DNA of 64,000 nt from an uncultured Dialister sp. (GCA_900314595.1 OMVW01000003.1:62001-126000); one strand, 5' to 3'. Positions 8,667 to 18,217 are shown, counted from the stretch's first letter. Numbers and translations: made by a program. Notes: generated by a model from the sequence alone, not told the origin.

Positions 8667-9571
8667 TCACCTGCCAGCATATACTCATGAGCTGCGAGAG
8701 CAGCCGCTGCCCCTTCTCCAGCCGCAATGATAATCTGTTTATTCCGACAGTCCGTCACATCGCCCGCCGCAAAAAGGCCGGGCACATTCGTGGCTCCTTC
8801 TTTATCAGTTATAATCTCACCCAGGCTGTTTCTTTTCACTTCTTCCGGGAGGAAGGAAATATTCGGAATTCCCCCAGCTTCCACAAAGACTCCATCCACT
8901 TTGATTTCATGGAGACTTCCATCTGCCTTATTTTGGGCAATCAGAGATGTTACTTTCTTTTCCCCCAGCACTTTTTCCGGTGTCCAGCCCATAAGGACTT
9001 CCACATTGTCCAGCGCCCTCATTCGGCGGACAAGGATTTCCTGAGCCCGGATCCGGCTTCTCACGAGAAGATAAACCTTCGGACAAATCTTTGAAAGCTC
9101 AATAGCCGCCTGAACAGCACTGTCTCCACCGCCTACGATGGCAACTGTCTTTTTTCTATAGAAAGGGGCATCACAGGTGGCGCAGTAGCTGACTCCCCGG
9201 CCGGTAAATTCCTTTTCTCCAGGAATTCCTAAAGTACGGCTGTGCTTTCCGGCTGTCACAATACAGGTCTTTCCGGTCATCTCTTTTCCATCGTCTAAAA
9301 TGACTTTGAAATGACCATTTTCTTTGACCAGGGATTTGACACCGGAATAAATGATATCTACGGGATACTGACGCACGTGGGCTTCCATTTTGTCAGCCAG
9401 TTCAAAACCGGAAATGGAGGGAAACCCCAGGTAGTTCTCAATATCTTTCGTAAGCATCATCTGACCACCGATATCGGTGGTCACAATTTTAACGGTCAGT
9501 TCCTTTCGGGCTGCATAAAGGGCAGCATTGAGCCCCGCCGGGCCGGCCCCTATTATCAGAATATCTGTCAT
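8663..9571 (-). CDS. trxB: Thioredoxin-disulfide reductase
   Basis: A FAD- and NADPH-dependent enzyme that reduces thioredoxin. The 302-residue protein shows the FAD motif GAGPAGLNAA (8-17), the redox pair Cys130-Ala-Thr-Cys133, the NADPH motif GGGDSA near 147-152 and the second FAD motif FAAGDV near the C-terminus. Length and motif order are normal for low-molecular-weight TrxB. It is coupled to nth downstream. Confidence 0.96.
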   Translation of the reverse strand: MTDILIIGAGPAGLNAALYAARKELTVKIVTTDIGGQMMLTKDIENYLGFPSISGFELADKMEAHVRQYPVDIIYSGVKSLVKENGHFKVILDDGKEMTGKTCIVTAGKHSRTLGIPGEKEFTGRGVSYCATCDAPFYRKKTVAIVGGGDSAVQAAIELSKICPKVYLLVRSRIRAQEILVRRMRALDNVEVLMGWTPEKVLGEKKVTSLIAQNKADGSLHEIKVDGVFVEAGGIPNISFLPEEVKRNSLGEIITDKEGATNVPGLFAAGDVTDCRNKQIIIAAGEGAAAALAAHEYMLAGE

Positions 9572-9656
9572 TCAATCAACCCCTTCATACATATCGATTA
9601 TGCCTTATTATATCTAAAATTTTCGCTTCGTTCAAATCCCGTTTTTCTAAAATCAT

Positions 9657-11306
9657 TCAACGGTTCAGGAACGATTTGCCAAGACCTTTATAACCCACAA
9701 ATTCACGAAGCAGTGATTGATCAGGGACCACGGAAGCGTCCAGTTCGCGGAATGGCTGGAGGAAATAAAGAAGTCTCTTTGCCTCCCCATAAGCCGGACT
9801 ATCAGGCTGAATGCTTTCCAGAAGAGGCTGGGCCAATTTTTTCAGTACAGGGATTTCATAGAGAAGGGCAGAATTAAAGACCACATTGGCCCTGTCCTGG
9901 AACTGGAATATATTTTTTTCTTCTCCCTGCCGCACATTATCCCATACCGTCAGTGTATGTTCAGGACCATTCCCGCGGAACTGGAAATCCCTCACCAGAC
10001 GGCGCAGCAGACGACTGTCTGAAGTGGAGATACGGTTATGATCATTGATTGTAAGCTGGGTCAGGGCAGAAAGGTACACCCGAAGGCACTGATAGCCAGG
10101 GACGAAGTAGGTCAGTTCAGGATTCAGTGCATGAAGTCCTTCGACCAGGATAGGCTGGCCTTCTCCCAGGATCACCGTTTCCTCTCCCCATTCCTTTTTT
10201 CCTGTAATGAAATTGAAATGAGGCAGATGGACCGGCTTACCCTCCAGGAGAGAGGATACGGTTTCTTCAAAAAGGGAGAGATCCAGAGCCTCCAGGTTTT
10301 CCCAGTTTTCTCCTTTCATTTCGTCCCTGTTTCTGAAATAATCATCCAGGGACAGCATGACGGGCCGAACGCCATTTACCCAGAGCTGTACGATAAGTTT
10401 CTTCATGAATGTAGTCTTACCAGAAGATGAGGGCCCTGCTATACACACAAGGCGGATAGATGGTTTCTGGCCGCAGATGAGATCTGCCAATTCTGCCAGC
10501 TTCTTTTCCTGCAGCGCTTCTGCCGTGGCCACTAAATCATAAATAGAACCTTTATCAATGGATTTGTTAAGCTCCGCCAGATTATGGCAGCCAATAAGCT
10601 CGCTCCACCGCTGGGATTCCAGGAATACCCTGGCAAAAAGAGGATCATCCTTCTGGGGAGACAATGTCATTTCCCCGGGACCGGGCAGCTGAAGGAGAAA
10701 TCCCGGTGCATAGGAATGAAGGCCGAAACACTGGACAAATCCCATATCCGGCAGCATGGGGCCAAAGAAATAATCAATGAACCGGCCGCACTGGTCAACA
10801 TCCAGCTGTGAAACCTCCAGCTGCGACAGAAGTTCAGCATCCTCCATTCGCCCTTTCATACGGAGGAATGCAATGGCCCGGTTCTTTCCTACGATGAGCT
10901 TGGTGATATCCCTTTTCTCATTAACAATCGCCTTCATCCGTTCTGCCAGATGATTCAGTTCCTTCTGCAGCGGAATGTGACCATCCCTGAATTCGCAATA
11001 AATGGATTTCCCAAGGGAATGCTTGACTTTTACATCTCCATTTTCTCCATAGATTTCCTTGACCGCGCAGATGAGAAGCATGATAGCCGTCCGGCGGTAA
11101 GCCTGGTATGATTCGGGCGCCTTCAGGGGTATCCATTTTACTGTGCACTCTTTCTTAAAGGGTGTCTGGAAATCAATAATATCGCCATCACAGTCGGCCA
11201 GGACCGCTTCCCCGCTGTCCCGCCTTCCGCGAACGATATTCCAAAGATTCTGGGGAGTGGCTCCGTCAAAAAAATCAAAACTTCTTCCTTCACAGGTTAT
11301 ATGCAT
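9657..11306 (-). CDS. TGS-domain nucleoside (uridine-like) kinase
   Basis: A 549-residue protein. The C-terminal half is a uridine kinase/phosphoribulokinase-type P-loop domain, with Walker A GPSSSGKTT at 291-299 and LSLDDYF about 25 residues later. The N-terminal part resembles the TGS and tRNA-SAD-like region of threonyl-tRNA synthetase fused to such kinases in Clostridia and Negativicutes; this part is called by family resemblance only. Substrate is probably a nucleoside, but a regulatory role is possible. AAGGAGG lies 4 bases upstream of the ATG. It is monocistronic or loosely linked to trxB (85 bases apart). Confidence 0.8.
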   Translation of the reverse strand: MHITCEGRSFDFFDGATPQNLWNIVRGRRDSGEAVLADCDGDIIDFQTPFKKECTVKWIPLKAPESYQAYRRTAIMLLICAVKEIYGENGDVKVKHSLGKSIYCEFRDGHIPLQKELNHLAERMKAIVNEKRDITKLIVGKNRAIAFLRMKGRMEDAELLSQLEVSQLDVDQCGRFIDYFFGPMLPDMGFVQCFGLHSYAPGFLLQLPGPGEMTLSPQKDDPLFARVFLESQRWSELIGCHNLAELNKSIDKGSIYDLVATAEALQEKKLAELADLICGQKPSIRLVCIAGPSSSGKTTFMKKLIVQLWVNGVRPVMLSLDDYFRNRDEMKGENWENLEALDLSLFEETVSSLLEGKPVHLPHFNFITGKKEWGEETVILGEGQPILVEGLHALNPELTYFVPGYQCLRVYLSALTQLTINDHNRISTSDSRLLRRLVRDFQFRGNGPEHTLTVWDNVRQGEEKNIFQFQDRANVVFNSALLYEIPVLKKLAQPLLESIQPDSPAYGEAKRLLYFLQPFRELDASVVPDQSLLREFVGYKGLGKSFLNR

Positions 11307-11390
11307 GGGGACCTCCTTGTCAGAATTCTCTCTTATTTAATTTTAACACAAAGAAGAAATAAAATTTCCCCTTCTCCGGTATTCACGAAA

Positions 11391-11423
11391 AAAAGCTGTG
11401 AAGCCATTAGCTTCACAGCTTTT
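11391..11423 (-). terminator. Terminator of leuS
   Basis: A perfect 14-bp stem (AAAAGCTGTGAAGC and its complement) with a 5-base loop is followed on the minus strand by a run of seven T. Confidence 0.9.
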
Positions 11424-11433
11424 AAAGACTTAT

Positions 11434-13902
11434 TTATTTCACTACGATGTTTACGATTCTCTTTGGAACGACGATGACTTTTACAATCTTCTTTCCATCG
11501 GTGAATTTCTTCACTTCCGGAAGTTCCTGTGCTTTAGCGCCGATTTCTTCACGGCTCATGGAGACCGGAACAGAAATAGTTGCACGGACTTTTCCGTTTA
11601 CCTGCACGCCCAGCTCCACTTCATCTACCACGAGAGCTTCTTTATCCACTTCCGGCCAGGAAGCTTCATGAACGCTCTTTTCCGCTTCATCCATGCCCTG
11701 CCACAGTTCTTCCGTCATATGAGGAACGAAAGGAGCCAGAAGGATAAGAAGGTTTCTCAGCAGTTCATGAGCAAGGTCTTTTTCTACCACTTTATGGCCT
11801 TCCACATAGTGGTACATTTCGTTAACCAGTTCCATGATGGAGGAAATTGCGGTATTGAAGGCAAACTTGCCGTCAAGATCTTCCGTGACTTTCTGGATTG
11901 TCTGGTGCAGCTTTCTTCTCAGCGCAAATTCTTCAGAAGAAAGCTTGCCCTTTTCTTCCTTGTCCATGTCCTGGAATTTTCCCACAATAGCCCAGACACG
12001 TTTCAGGAAACGATAAGACCCTTCCACGCCCTGGTCGGACCATTCCAGATCCTTCTCTGGCGGAGCCGCAAAGAGAATGAAGAGACGGGCCGTATCAGCA
12101 CCATATTTCCCTACGATTTCCTCCGGGGAAACCACGTTGCCCACGGACTTACTCATCTTGCCGCCATCTTTCAGCACCATCCCCTGACAGAGAAGGTTGG
12201 TGAAAGGTTCCGGATAATTGACCATGCCTTCATCCTGAAGGACTTTCATGAAGAAGCGGGAATAGAGCAGATGGAGGATTGCATGTTCAATGCCTCCGAT
12301 GTACTGATCTACAGGCATCCAGTAGTTGGCCTTGTTTTTATCGAATGGTTCGTTTTCATTATGGGGATCGCAGTAGCGGAGGAAGTACCAGGAAGAATCA
12401 ATGAAAGTATCCATGGTATCCGTTTCACGAGTAGCATCAGCACCACACTGCGGGCATTTTACATGGAGGAAGGACTCGGATGTTTCCAGAGGAGACGTGG
12501 CACCGGCGACAAAATTGACGTCCGTCGGAAGGACTACAGGGAGATCTTTTTCCGGTACAAGCACATTACCGCAGTGAGGGCAGTGAATGATCGGAATCGG
12601 GCAGCCCCAGTAACGCTGGCGAGAAATAAGCCAGTCCCGGAGACGATAGTTGACTTTACCCTGACCAATACCCATGTCTTCAAATTTCTTCGTAATGGCT
12701 TTGCGGCCTTCTTCAGAAGTAAGGCCGTCAAATTCGCCGGAATTTACAAGGTATCCATCAGCATCATAGGCCTTTTCCATGTCTTCCAGTTTCAGACTGT
12801 GCGCCTTATTCTGGACTACCAGTTTCATAGGCAGGCTGTATTTCTTTGCAAAGTCAAAATCGCGCTGGTCATGGGTTGGAACTGCCATAACAGCACCGGT
12901 ACCATATTCATAGAGGACATAGTTTGCAATCCAGATCGGCACTTTTTCACCGGTAAGCGGATGAATCGCATAACTGCCGGTAAACATACCAAGTTTCGGC
13001 GCATCTTCAGCGGTACGGACGATATCATTCTGGTTTCTCATCTCTTCGATAAAAGATTCCAGTTTAGCCTTTTCCGGATTATTTGCAATGAGTTTTGGAA
13101 CCAGCGGATGCTCCGGAGCCAGTACCATGTAAGTCACGCCATAAACGGTATCCACACGGGTAGTATAAACAGGGATGTCTGCATCCATTCCTTCTACCTT
13201 GAAGGAGAACTGAGTACCGGTAGAACGGCCGATCCAGTTTCTCTGCATGATTTTAACTCTTTCCGGCCAGCCCGGCATGTGGTCCAGATCTGCCAGCAGA
13301 CGATCAGCATAATCAGTAATCTTGAGGAACCACTGGGAAAGATCCTTCTTAACTACCGGATTTTTGCAGCGCCAGCAGCGCCCTTCTTCTACCTGTTCAT
13401 TAGCAAGAACAGTATGGCAGGTATTGCACCAGTTAACCTTAGCTTCCTTTTTGTAAGCCAGACCACGTTTGTAGAAAATTTCGAAGAGTTTCTGGGTATG
13501 CTTGTAATAATCTTCCCGGCAGGTCAGGACTTTGCGGTCCCAATCATAAGACAGCCCCAGTTCCTTCTGCTGACGAGTCATATTATCAATATTGGAATAA
13601 GTCCATTCAGCCGGCGGAGTACCATGTTTAATAGCCGCATTTTCAGCCGGCATGCCAAAGGCATCAAAGCCCATGGGGTGAATGACATTGAAACCCTGCA
13701 TCTTTTTGAAACGGGCTACTACATCACCAATAGAATAGTTTCTGACATGGCCCATATGAAGATTACCGGAAGGATAAGGAAACATTTCCAGTACATAGTA
13801 TTTCTTCTTGTTCAGGTCAGAATGAGTCTCAAATGCTTTGGTATCCTCCCAGATTTTCTGCCACTTTTTTTCAATCTGCTGAGGAACATACTTTTCTCGC
13901 AT
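11434..13902 (-). CDS. leuS: Leucyl-tRNA synthetase
   Basis: Class I aminoacyl-tRNA synthetase charging tRNA-Leu, 822 residues. The HIGH-type motif is HMGH in PSGNLHMGH near residue 50, an editing (CP1) domain follows, the zinc-type CPQCG motif is in the central region, and KMSKS is near residue 580. The start at 13902 is preferred because GGAAGGTG lies 5 bases before it; the ORF extends 7 codons upstream without a ribosome site. There is no T-box before it: the leader is only about 55 bases. Confidence 0.96.
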   Translation of the reverse strand: MREKYVPQQIEKKWQKIWEDTKAFETHSDLNKKKYYVLEMFPYPSGNLHMGHVRNYSIGDVVARFKKMQGFNVIHPMGFDAFGMPAENAAIKHGTPPAEWTYSNIDNMTRQQKELGLSYDWDRKVLTCREDYYKHTQKLFEIFYKRGLAYKKEAKVNWCNTCHTVLANEQVEEGRCWRCKNPVVKKDLSQWFLKITDYADRLLADLDHMPGWPERVKIMQRNWIGRSTGTQFSFKVEGMDADIPVYTTRVDTVYGVTYMVLAPEHPLVPKLIANNPEKAKLESFIEEMRNQNDIVRTAEDAPKLGMFTGSYAIHPLTGEKVPIWIANYVLYEYGTGAVMAVPTHDQRDFDFAKKYSLPMKLVVQNKAHSLKLEDMEKAYDADGYLVNSGEFDGLTSEEGRKAITKKFEDMGIGQGKVNYRLRDWLISRQRYWGCPIPIIHCPHCGNVLVPEKDLPVVLPTDVNFVAGATSPLETSESFLHVKCPQCGADATRETDTMDTFIDSSWYFLRYCDPHNENEPFDKNKANYWMPVDQYIGGIEHAILHLLYSRFFMKVLQDEGMVNYPEPFTNLLCQGMVLKDGGKMSKSVGNVVSPEEIVGKYGADTARLFILFAAPPEKDLEWSDQGVEGSYRFLKRVWAIVGKFQDMDKEEKGKLSSEEFALRRKLHQTIQKVTEDLDGKFAFNTAISSIMELVNEMYHYVEGHKVVEKDLAHELLRNLLILLAPFVPHMTEELWQGMDEAEKSVHEASWPEVDKEALVVDEVELGVQVNGKVRATISVPVSMSREEIGAKAQELPEVKKFTDGKKIVKVIVVPKRIVNIVVK

Positions 13903-13965
13903 AATTTCACCTTCCAAAACCAAAGATATATGTTAAACATTATCTTTATATAATAGTTGCTCTTT

Positions 13966-13994
13966 ATTATATAGCCCGATGGGATTGTAGTCAA
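13966..13994 (-). promoter_or_regulatory. Promoter of leuS
   Basis: TTGACT (13994-13989), 17 bases and a perfect TATAAT (13971-13966) on the minus strand. Confidence 0.75.
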
Positions 13995-14034
13995 ATGTTC
14001 CCATAACGATCTATCCGAATATAGCCCAAGATAT

Positions 14035-14075
14035 AAAAGTCACCCCACAAAGGAATCCTTTATGAGGTGACTTTT
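14035..14075 (-). terminator. Terminator of the carbonic anhydrase-like gene
   Basis: AAAAGTCACC/GGTGACTTTT stem with an inner AGGA/TCCT pairing, 20 bases past the stop codon. Confidence 0.8.
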
Positions 14076-14095
14076 ATTCATTTATTTAGTATGCA

Positions 14096-14653
14096 TTACA
14101 CAATCTTTTCGCCATGATAAAGCTCGCCTTCGATATCAGGATGTACTCCATAACCGATGGCCCACTCGCATTTATATTTGAGAGCCTGTGCATGAATATT
14201 CTTCATACGGTCTATTGTCTTTATCACTTTTGCCGGGACGCCGGCAACAAGAGAATTCGGAGGAACCTTGGTACCGCCAAGAACCAGGGCACCAGCTGCC
14301 ACGATGGAGCCTCTGCCGATGACCGCTCCATCCATAACGGTAGCATGCATACCGATGAGGACATGATCTTCAATAGTGCAGGCATGGACTACAGCACTAT
14401 GTCCGATAGTTACATAATCACCGATGATACAGGGATGATTATCTGCCACATGAAGGCAGCAGAGATCCTGCACATTGGAACATTCGCCTACAGAAATATA
14501 ATTCACATCACCTCTGGCAACAACGCCCGGCCAGATGCTGGAATATTTTCCGATCCTGACATCACCTGAAAGGAATGTATGAGGCGCAACAAATGCGTTT
14601 TCATCGATTTGTGGAGTTTTTCCATTGAATTCAACAGTTTTTAAAGTATACAT
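14096..14653 (-). CDS. Gamma-carbonic anhydrase-family hexapeptide protein
   Basis: A 185-residue left-handed beta-helix protein built of hexapeptide repeats (for example IGKYSSIWPGVV, IGDYVTIGHS, IEDHVLIGMH). Three His in HVADNHP and GHSAVVHAC sit where gamma carbonic anhydrases (Cam/YrdA/PaaY) bind zinc. Family members range from active carbonic anhydrases to acyltransferase-like proteins, so the activity is uncertain. GGAGG lies 5 bases before the ATG. Confidence 0.85.
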   Translation of the reverse strand: MYTLKTVEFNGKTPQIDENAFVAPHTFLSGDVRIGKYSSIWPGVVARGDVNYISVGECSNVQDLCCLHVADNHPCIIGDYVTIGHSAVVHACTIEDHVLIGMHATVMDGAVIGRGSIVAAGALVLGGTKVPPNSLVAGVPAKVIKTIDRMKNIHAQALKYKCEWAIGYGVHPDIEGELYHGEKIV

Positions 14654-14701
14654 TTCATCCTCCTGAACTCATATAATAATCATAGACAAACTTACGTGTT
14701 T

Positions 14702-14730
14702 ATTATACTATATATCCTTTGGATTTTCTA
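14702..14730 (-). promoter_or_regulatory. Promoter of the carbonic anhydrase-like gene
   Basis: TAGAAA, 17 bases and a perfect TATAAT on the minus strand, about 50 bases before the start codon. Confidence 0.5.
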
Positions 14731-14794
14731 TGATTTTTTTAGATTAAAAGCTCTTTATAGAACAAAAACGTATAAGAAATAATACAATAAAAAT

Positions 14795-16069
14795 TTATTT
14801 TTCCACTTTTGACGTATTCTCTTTTAACTGCGGAAAATCCAGAGTGGCAAAGAGATTATAAAGAGTTTCATTTCTCCGTATCTGCTGAATTGAACCATCT
14901 TCATGAACCAGGATTTCCTGATGGCGGAGCCGGCCATTGTAGTTATATCCCATGCTGTGACCATGGGCACCAGTATCATGAATTATAATAAGGTCGCCGG
15001 TCCTGATTTCGGGCAGTTCTCTCTGGATAGCAAATTTGTCACAATTTTCGCAAAGAGAACCCGTCACATCATACACATGATCCTTCGGCGCATCAGCTTT
15101 ACCAAGAACTGTAATATGATGGTAAGCACCATACATGCCCGGGCGCATAAGGTCTGCCATGCAGGCATCCACACCGATATAATCCCGATAAATATGCTTA
15201 TAATGAATGGCCTTCGTTACAAGGAATCCGTAAGGACCGGTAATGGCGCGTCCGCATTCAAAGCAGATTCTTGTATGGTCAAATCCCTTCATCTTTTCTT
15301 CATAAAGCTTTCTGGCCCCTTCACCAAGACCTTCCAGATCCACTGCCGTTTGCTCAGGACGGTAGGGAATACCAATGCCGCCGCCAAAATCAATGAAGCT
15401 TACGGTGACGCCTTTTTTATCACGAATATCATTGGCCAGATCAAACATCATGGAAATAGTACCCAGAAGCCCCGGGAGTTCCAGTTCCGCGGAAATGATC
15501 ATGGTATGAATGCCTATGTAGGAAATTCCTTTATTCTTCGCCCAGTCCACGCATTTCATAAGTTGGTCATAGGTCATTCCGTACTTTGCTTCTTCCGGTG
15601 TACCGATAATCGCATTGCCTCTTGCCAGTTCCGGTCCCGGATTGTAACGGAAACAGATTTTATTTGGAACGATATGAAGTCTTTCCAGATCGTCCAAATT
15701 GGAAATGTCATCAAGATTGATGATGGCTCCCAGCTCATTGGCTTTCAGAAATTCTTCATCCGGCGTATCATTGGAAGAAAATACAATATCATCAGCTTTA
15801 AGTCCTACGGTCTCAGAAAGCACCAGTTCTGCCATGGAGGAACAGTCAGCACCTACATTAAGAGTTTTCAGACTTTTCATCAGCCAGGGATTCGGAGTCG
15901 CTTTGACTGCGAAATATTCATGGAAATCAGGACTCCAGGAAAAAGCTTTCTGGAGTCGTTTTACGTTGTCCAGAATACCCTTTTCATCATAAATATGAAA
16001 AGGCGTACCATACTTTGCGGCAATATCCTGAATCAGTTTATCAGAAAACGGAATGGTTTTTTTGTTCAT
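14795..16069 (-). CDS. lysA: Diaminopimelate decarboxylase
   Basis: PLP enzyme that decarboxylates meso-diaminopimelate to lysine, the last step of lysine synthesis. The PLP Lys is Lys56 in YFAVKATPN. The glycine loop DFGGGIGIPY binds phosphate, ECGR follows, and the C-terminal CENCDKFA replaces the usual CESGD motif with the Cys, Glu and Asp kept. At 424 residues it is full length. It is a fold-III decarboxylase; with no ornithine decarboxylase features, LysA is the best assignment. It stands alone, with a promoter at 16115-16143. Confidence 0.88.
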   Translation of the reverse strand: MNKKTIPFSDKLIQDIAAKYGTPFHIYDEKGILDNVKRLQKAFSWSPDFHEYFAVKATPNPWLMKSLKTLNVGADCSSMAELVLSETVGLKADDIVFSSNDTPDEEFLKANELGAIINLDDISNLDDLERLHIVPNKICFRYNPGPELARGNAIIGTPEEAKYGMTYDQLMKCVDWAKNKGISYIGIHTMIISAELELPGLLGTISMMFDLANDIRDKKGVTVSFIDFGGGIGIPYRPEQTAVDLEGLGEGARKLYEEKMKGFDHTRICFECGRAITGPYGFLVTKAIHYKHIYRDYIGVDACMADLMRPGMYGAYHHITVLGKADAPKDHVYDVTGSLCENCDKFAIQRELPEIRTGDLIIIHDTGAHGHSMGYNYNGRLRHQEILVHEDGSIQQIRRNETLYNLFATLDFPQLKENTSKVEK

Positions 16070-16114
16070 GGAGAAGCCCCTCTTTCTGAAAGGATTACTT
16101 TCAATAGTTGATTC

Positions 16115-16143
16115 ATTATAACATACGCACTAAAGGCTGACTA
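16115..16143 (-). promoter_or_regulatory. Promoter of lysA
   Basis: TAGTCA, 17 bases, TATAAT with an extended TGT before it, on the minus strand. Confidence 0.6.
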
Positions 16144-16182
16144 TATGAGCTTATCAAAAAATTTTATCGGAAATTCTTTCAC

Positions 16183-16217
16183 AAAAACGCTGTGGAGCAC
16201 TACCCCACAGCGTTTTT
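16183..16217 (-). terminator. Terminator of first binding-protein gene
   Basis: AAAAACGCTGTGG and CCACAGCGTTTTT form a 13-bp stem 23 bases past the stop. Confidence 0.88.
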
Positions 16218-16239
16218 AACAGAAATAAATAACAGATGA

Positions 16240-17106
16240 TTATTTCTTGTTTGCATTGGCCACAGCTTTCTTGCTGTATTCCTCCGTCCATTTCTTGAAA
16301 TTTCCGTTATCCGTATTTTCCTTGATGACTGCATTAATTACGGCTACTACATCTTCGTTACCCTTCTGAATAGCTGCAGCGGAATTCTTGACGGCATTCG
16401 GGAATTTGATTTCAGAGAACATAAGATCGTCATTAAAAATGACATACTGCTCGCCAACGATGCCTTCCACCACAAGGCCATCTACCTTGCCCTGTTTCAG
16501 TTCCAGTACCACCTCCGGTACATGAGCCAGTCCTACAATCTTTGCATCTTTAATCTTTTCCTTTGCCAGTGCTTCCTGCGTAGTGGATTTCTGTACGCCG
16601 ATAGTCTTGCCGTAGAGATCTTCTACTTTTTTATATTTATCTGCATCTGCCTTTCTGATGATAACCTTCTGTTCCGTCGGAAGATAATTATCCGAGAAAT
16701 CCATGGATTTTCTGCGTTCATCCGTTGGATTAATACCAGCGATAGCCACATCCACTTTGCCACCGGTCAGAGATGATAAAAGAGCCTGGAAATTCATATC
16801 CTGTACTTCCAGTTTGACCCCCAGCTTATCAGCCACCTTCTGCGCCAGTTCCATATCGATACCAATGACTTTCTTATCGCCCTGAGAAGTATCTACAAAT
16901 TCATAAGGCGGATAGCCAGAAGCTGTACCTACAACAATTTTTCCGTTCTTCTTAATTTTCTGCATAAGAGCGCTTTCCTTCTGTGATGGCTGAGAAGAAG
17001 ATTTAGCGCTCTGACTTCCTCCTCCGCACCCTGCCATAGTCAATGCAGCCGCAGCTGCCATACCGATTGCCAGAAATTTTAATGCCTTTCTACTTTTAAT
17101 CATCAT
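16240..17106 (-). CDS. Amino acid ABC transporter substrate-binding lipoprotein (copy 1)
   Basis: A 288-residue family 3 extracellular solute-binding protein. The signal sequence ends in a lipobox MAGC, so it should be a lipoprotein. GKIVVGTASGYPPYEF, DMELAQKVADKLG and the FSDNYLPTEQ region are typical of polar amino acid binding proteins. The start at 17106 is chosen since AGAGGTG lies just upstream; an in-frame ATG 15 bases earlier lacks one. It is closely similar to the next gene. No permease or ATPase gene lies nearby. Confidence 0.9.
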   Translation of the reverse strand: MMIKSRKALKFLAIGMAAAAALTMAGCGGGSQSAKSSSQPSQKESALMQKIKKNGKIVVGTASGYPPYEFVDTSQGDKKVIGIDMELAQKVADKLGVKLEVQDMNFQALLSSLTGGKVDVAIAGINPTDERRKSMDFSDNYLPTEQKVIIRKADADKYKKVEDLYGKTIGVQKSTTQEALAKEKIKDAKIVGLAHVPEVVLELKQGKVDGLVVEGIVGEQYVIFNDDLMFSEIKFPNAVKNSAAAIQKGNEDVVAVINAVIKENTDNGNFKKWTEEYSKKAVANANKK

Positions 17107-17163
17107 ATTGCACCTCTTCACTAATATATGCCAGGATTTTTATTCCTTGAATCGATTGCATAA

Positions 17164-17192
17164 ATATTAGCATATTTATACATATATGTCAA
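17164..17192 (-). promoter_or_regulatory. Promoter of first binding-protein gene
   Basis: Perfect TTGACA (17192-17187), 17 bases, TAATAT (17169-17164) on the minus strand. Confidence 0.75.
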
Positions 17193-17259
17193 TATTTATT
17201 CATTACTTTTGGAAAATATATTAATGATTTCCTGAAAACCTGATTTATCTCTTACAATG

Positions 17260-17288
17260 AAAAAGATGCTCATAAGAGCATCTTTTTT
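17260..17288 (-). terminator. Terminator of second binding-protein gene
   Basis: AAAAAGATGCTC/GAGCATCTTTTT with a 4-base loop, so the two paralogues form separate transcription units. Confidence 0.88.
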
Positions 17289-17309
17289 ATTAAATAGCTG
17301 AAATTTTCC

Positions 17310-18158
17310 TTATTTCTTTGCCTTTTCTACAGCAATACGACTGTATTCATCTACCCATTTTTCGAACTGGCCTGATTCTGTGTCCTTTTTGATAATCTCA
17401 TTGATGATTTTCACAAGATCATCATTCCCCTGTTTCAAAGCTACCGCAGAGATTTTCTTTGCATCTTTAAACTGGACATCTGCGAGAGCCAGATCATCAT
17501 TGAAAATGAGATATTGTTTAGCAACAACTCCTTCGAGAACTATGCCATCCAGTTTCTCATTTTTCAACTGAAGTATAGCATCCGGCACACTGGAAAGTCC
17601 GAGAGCTTTTGCCCCTTCCACTTTCTGGGCTGTCGCTTCCTGTGTGGTAGATTTTTCTGCGCCAATGGTCTTCCCTTTAAGGTCTGCCATAGATTTATAA
17701 ACATGCTGGTTTTTTTTGAGAACCAGTAATTTCTGTTCCGTAGGCAAGTATCGATCTGAGAACGCCATAACTTTTTCTCTTTCAGGGGTAGGAGATACCC
17801 CGCCTACGGCAATATCCACCTTGCCGGTAGTTACGGAAGACAAGAGAGCTGAGAAGCCCATATCCTGTACTTCCATCTTCACGCCCAGTTTATCAGCAAT
17901 CTGTTTGCTCATTTCCATATCCAGACCGATAACGCTCTTGTCCGGAGATTCGGAATCTACAAAAACATAAGGTGGATAACCGGAGGATGTACCTACTATA
18001 AGCTTGCCACGTTTTTTGATGGTTTCCATAAGACTGCCTTGAGCAGTTGATTTCGCAGCATCACTTTTTGCAGGAGCAGAAGAGCTGCCGCAGCCAGAAG
18101 CAGTCAAAGCGCCAATGAGAGCTGCACCAAATAGTAGAATTTTTAAAGATTTTTTCAT
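17310..18158 (-). CDS. Amino acid ABC transporter substrate-binding lipoprotein (copy 2)
   Basis: A 282-residue paralogue of the preceding gene with the same layout: a lipobox TASGC, GKLIVGTSSGYPPYVF, LDMEMSKQIADKLG, and FSDRYLPTEQ. The start at 18158 has GGAGG 7 bases upstream; the ORF runs 23 codons further without a better site. It binds an amino acid, probably polar, and would deliver it to a permease encoded elsewhere. Its own promoter and terminator suggest control independent of copy 1. Confidence 0.9.
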   Translation of the reverse strand: MKKSLKILLFGAALIGALTASGCGSSSAPAKSDAAKSTAQGSLMETIKKRGKLIVGTSSGYPPYVFVDSESPDKSVIGLDMEMSKQIADKLGVKMEVQDMGFSALLSSVTTGKVDIAVGGVSPTPEREKVMAFSDRYLPTEQKLLVLKKNQHVYKSMADLKGKTIGAEKSTTQEATAQKVEGAKALGLSSVPDAILQLKNEKLDGIVLEGVVAKQYLIFNDDLALADVQFKDAKKISAVALKQGNDDLVKIINEIIKKDTESGQFEKWVDEYSRIAVEKAKK

Positions 18159-18172
18159 ATGATAACCTCCCC

Positions 18173-18217
18173 TGGGTAAAATCATTGGTATTTCTGCCCA
18201 TACCATAGCAATACCCA
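18173..18217 (-). promoter_or_regulatory. Structured leader just before copy 2 start
   Basis: Two nested inverted repeats, TGGGTA/TACCCA (18173-18178 with 18212-18217) and TGGTAT/ATACCA (18186-18191 with 18200-18205), end directly at the ribosome site. Function unknown. Confidence 0.35.

Noticed and set aside
11398..13953. An 851-codon open frame on the plus strand opposite leuS
   Set aside because: It is antisense to a clear leuS. The protein has no recognisable motifs; the open frame follows from codon bias of the real gene.
13903..14034. A T-box before leuS
   Set aside because: The predicted transcript start is only about 55 bases before the ATG, and no GGTGG-type T-box motif or terminator lies there.
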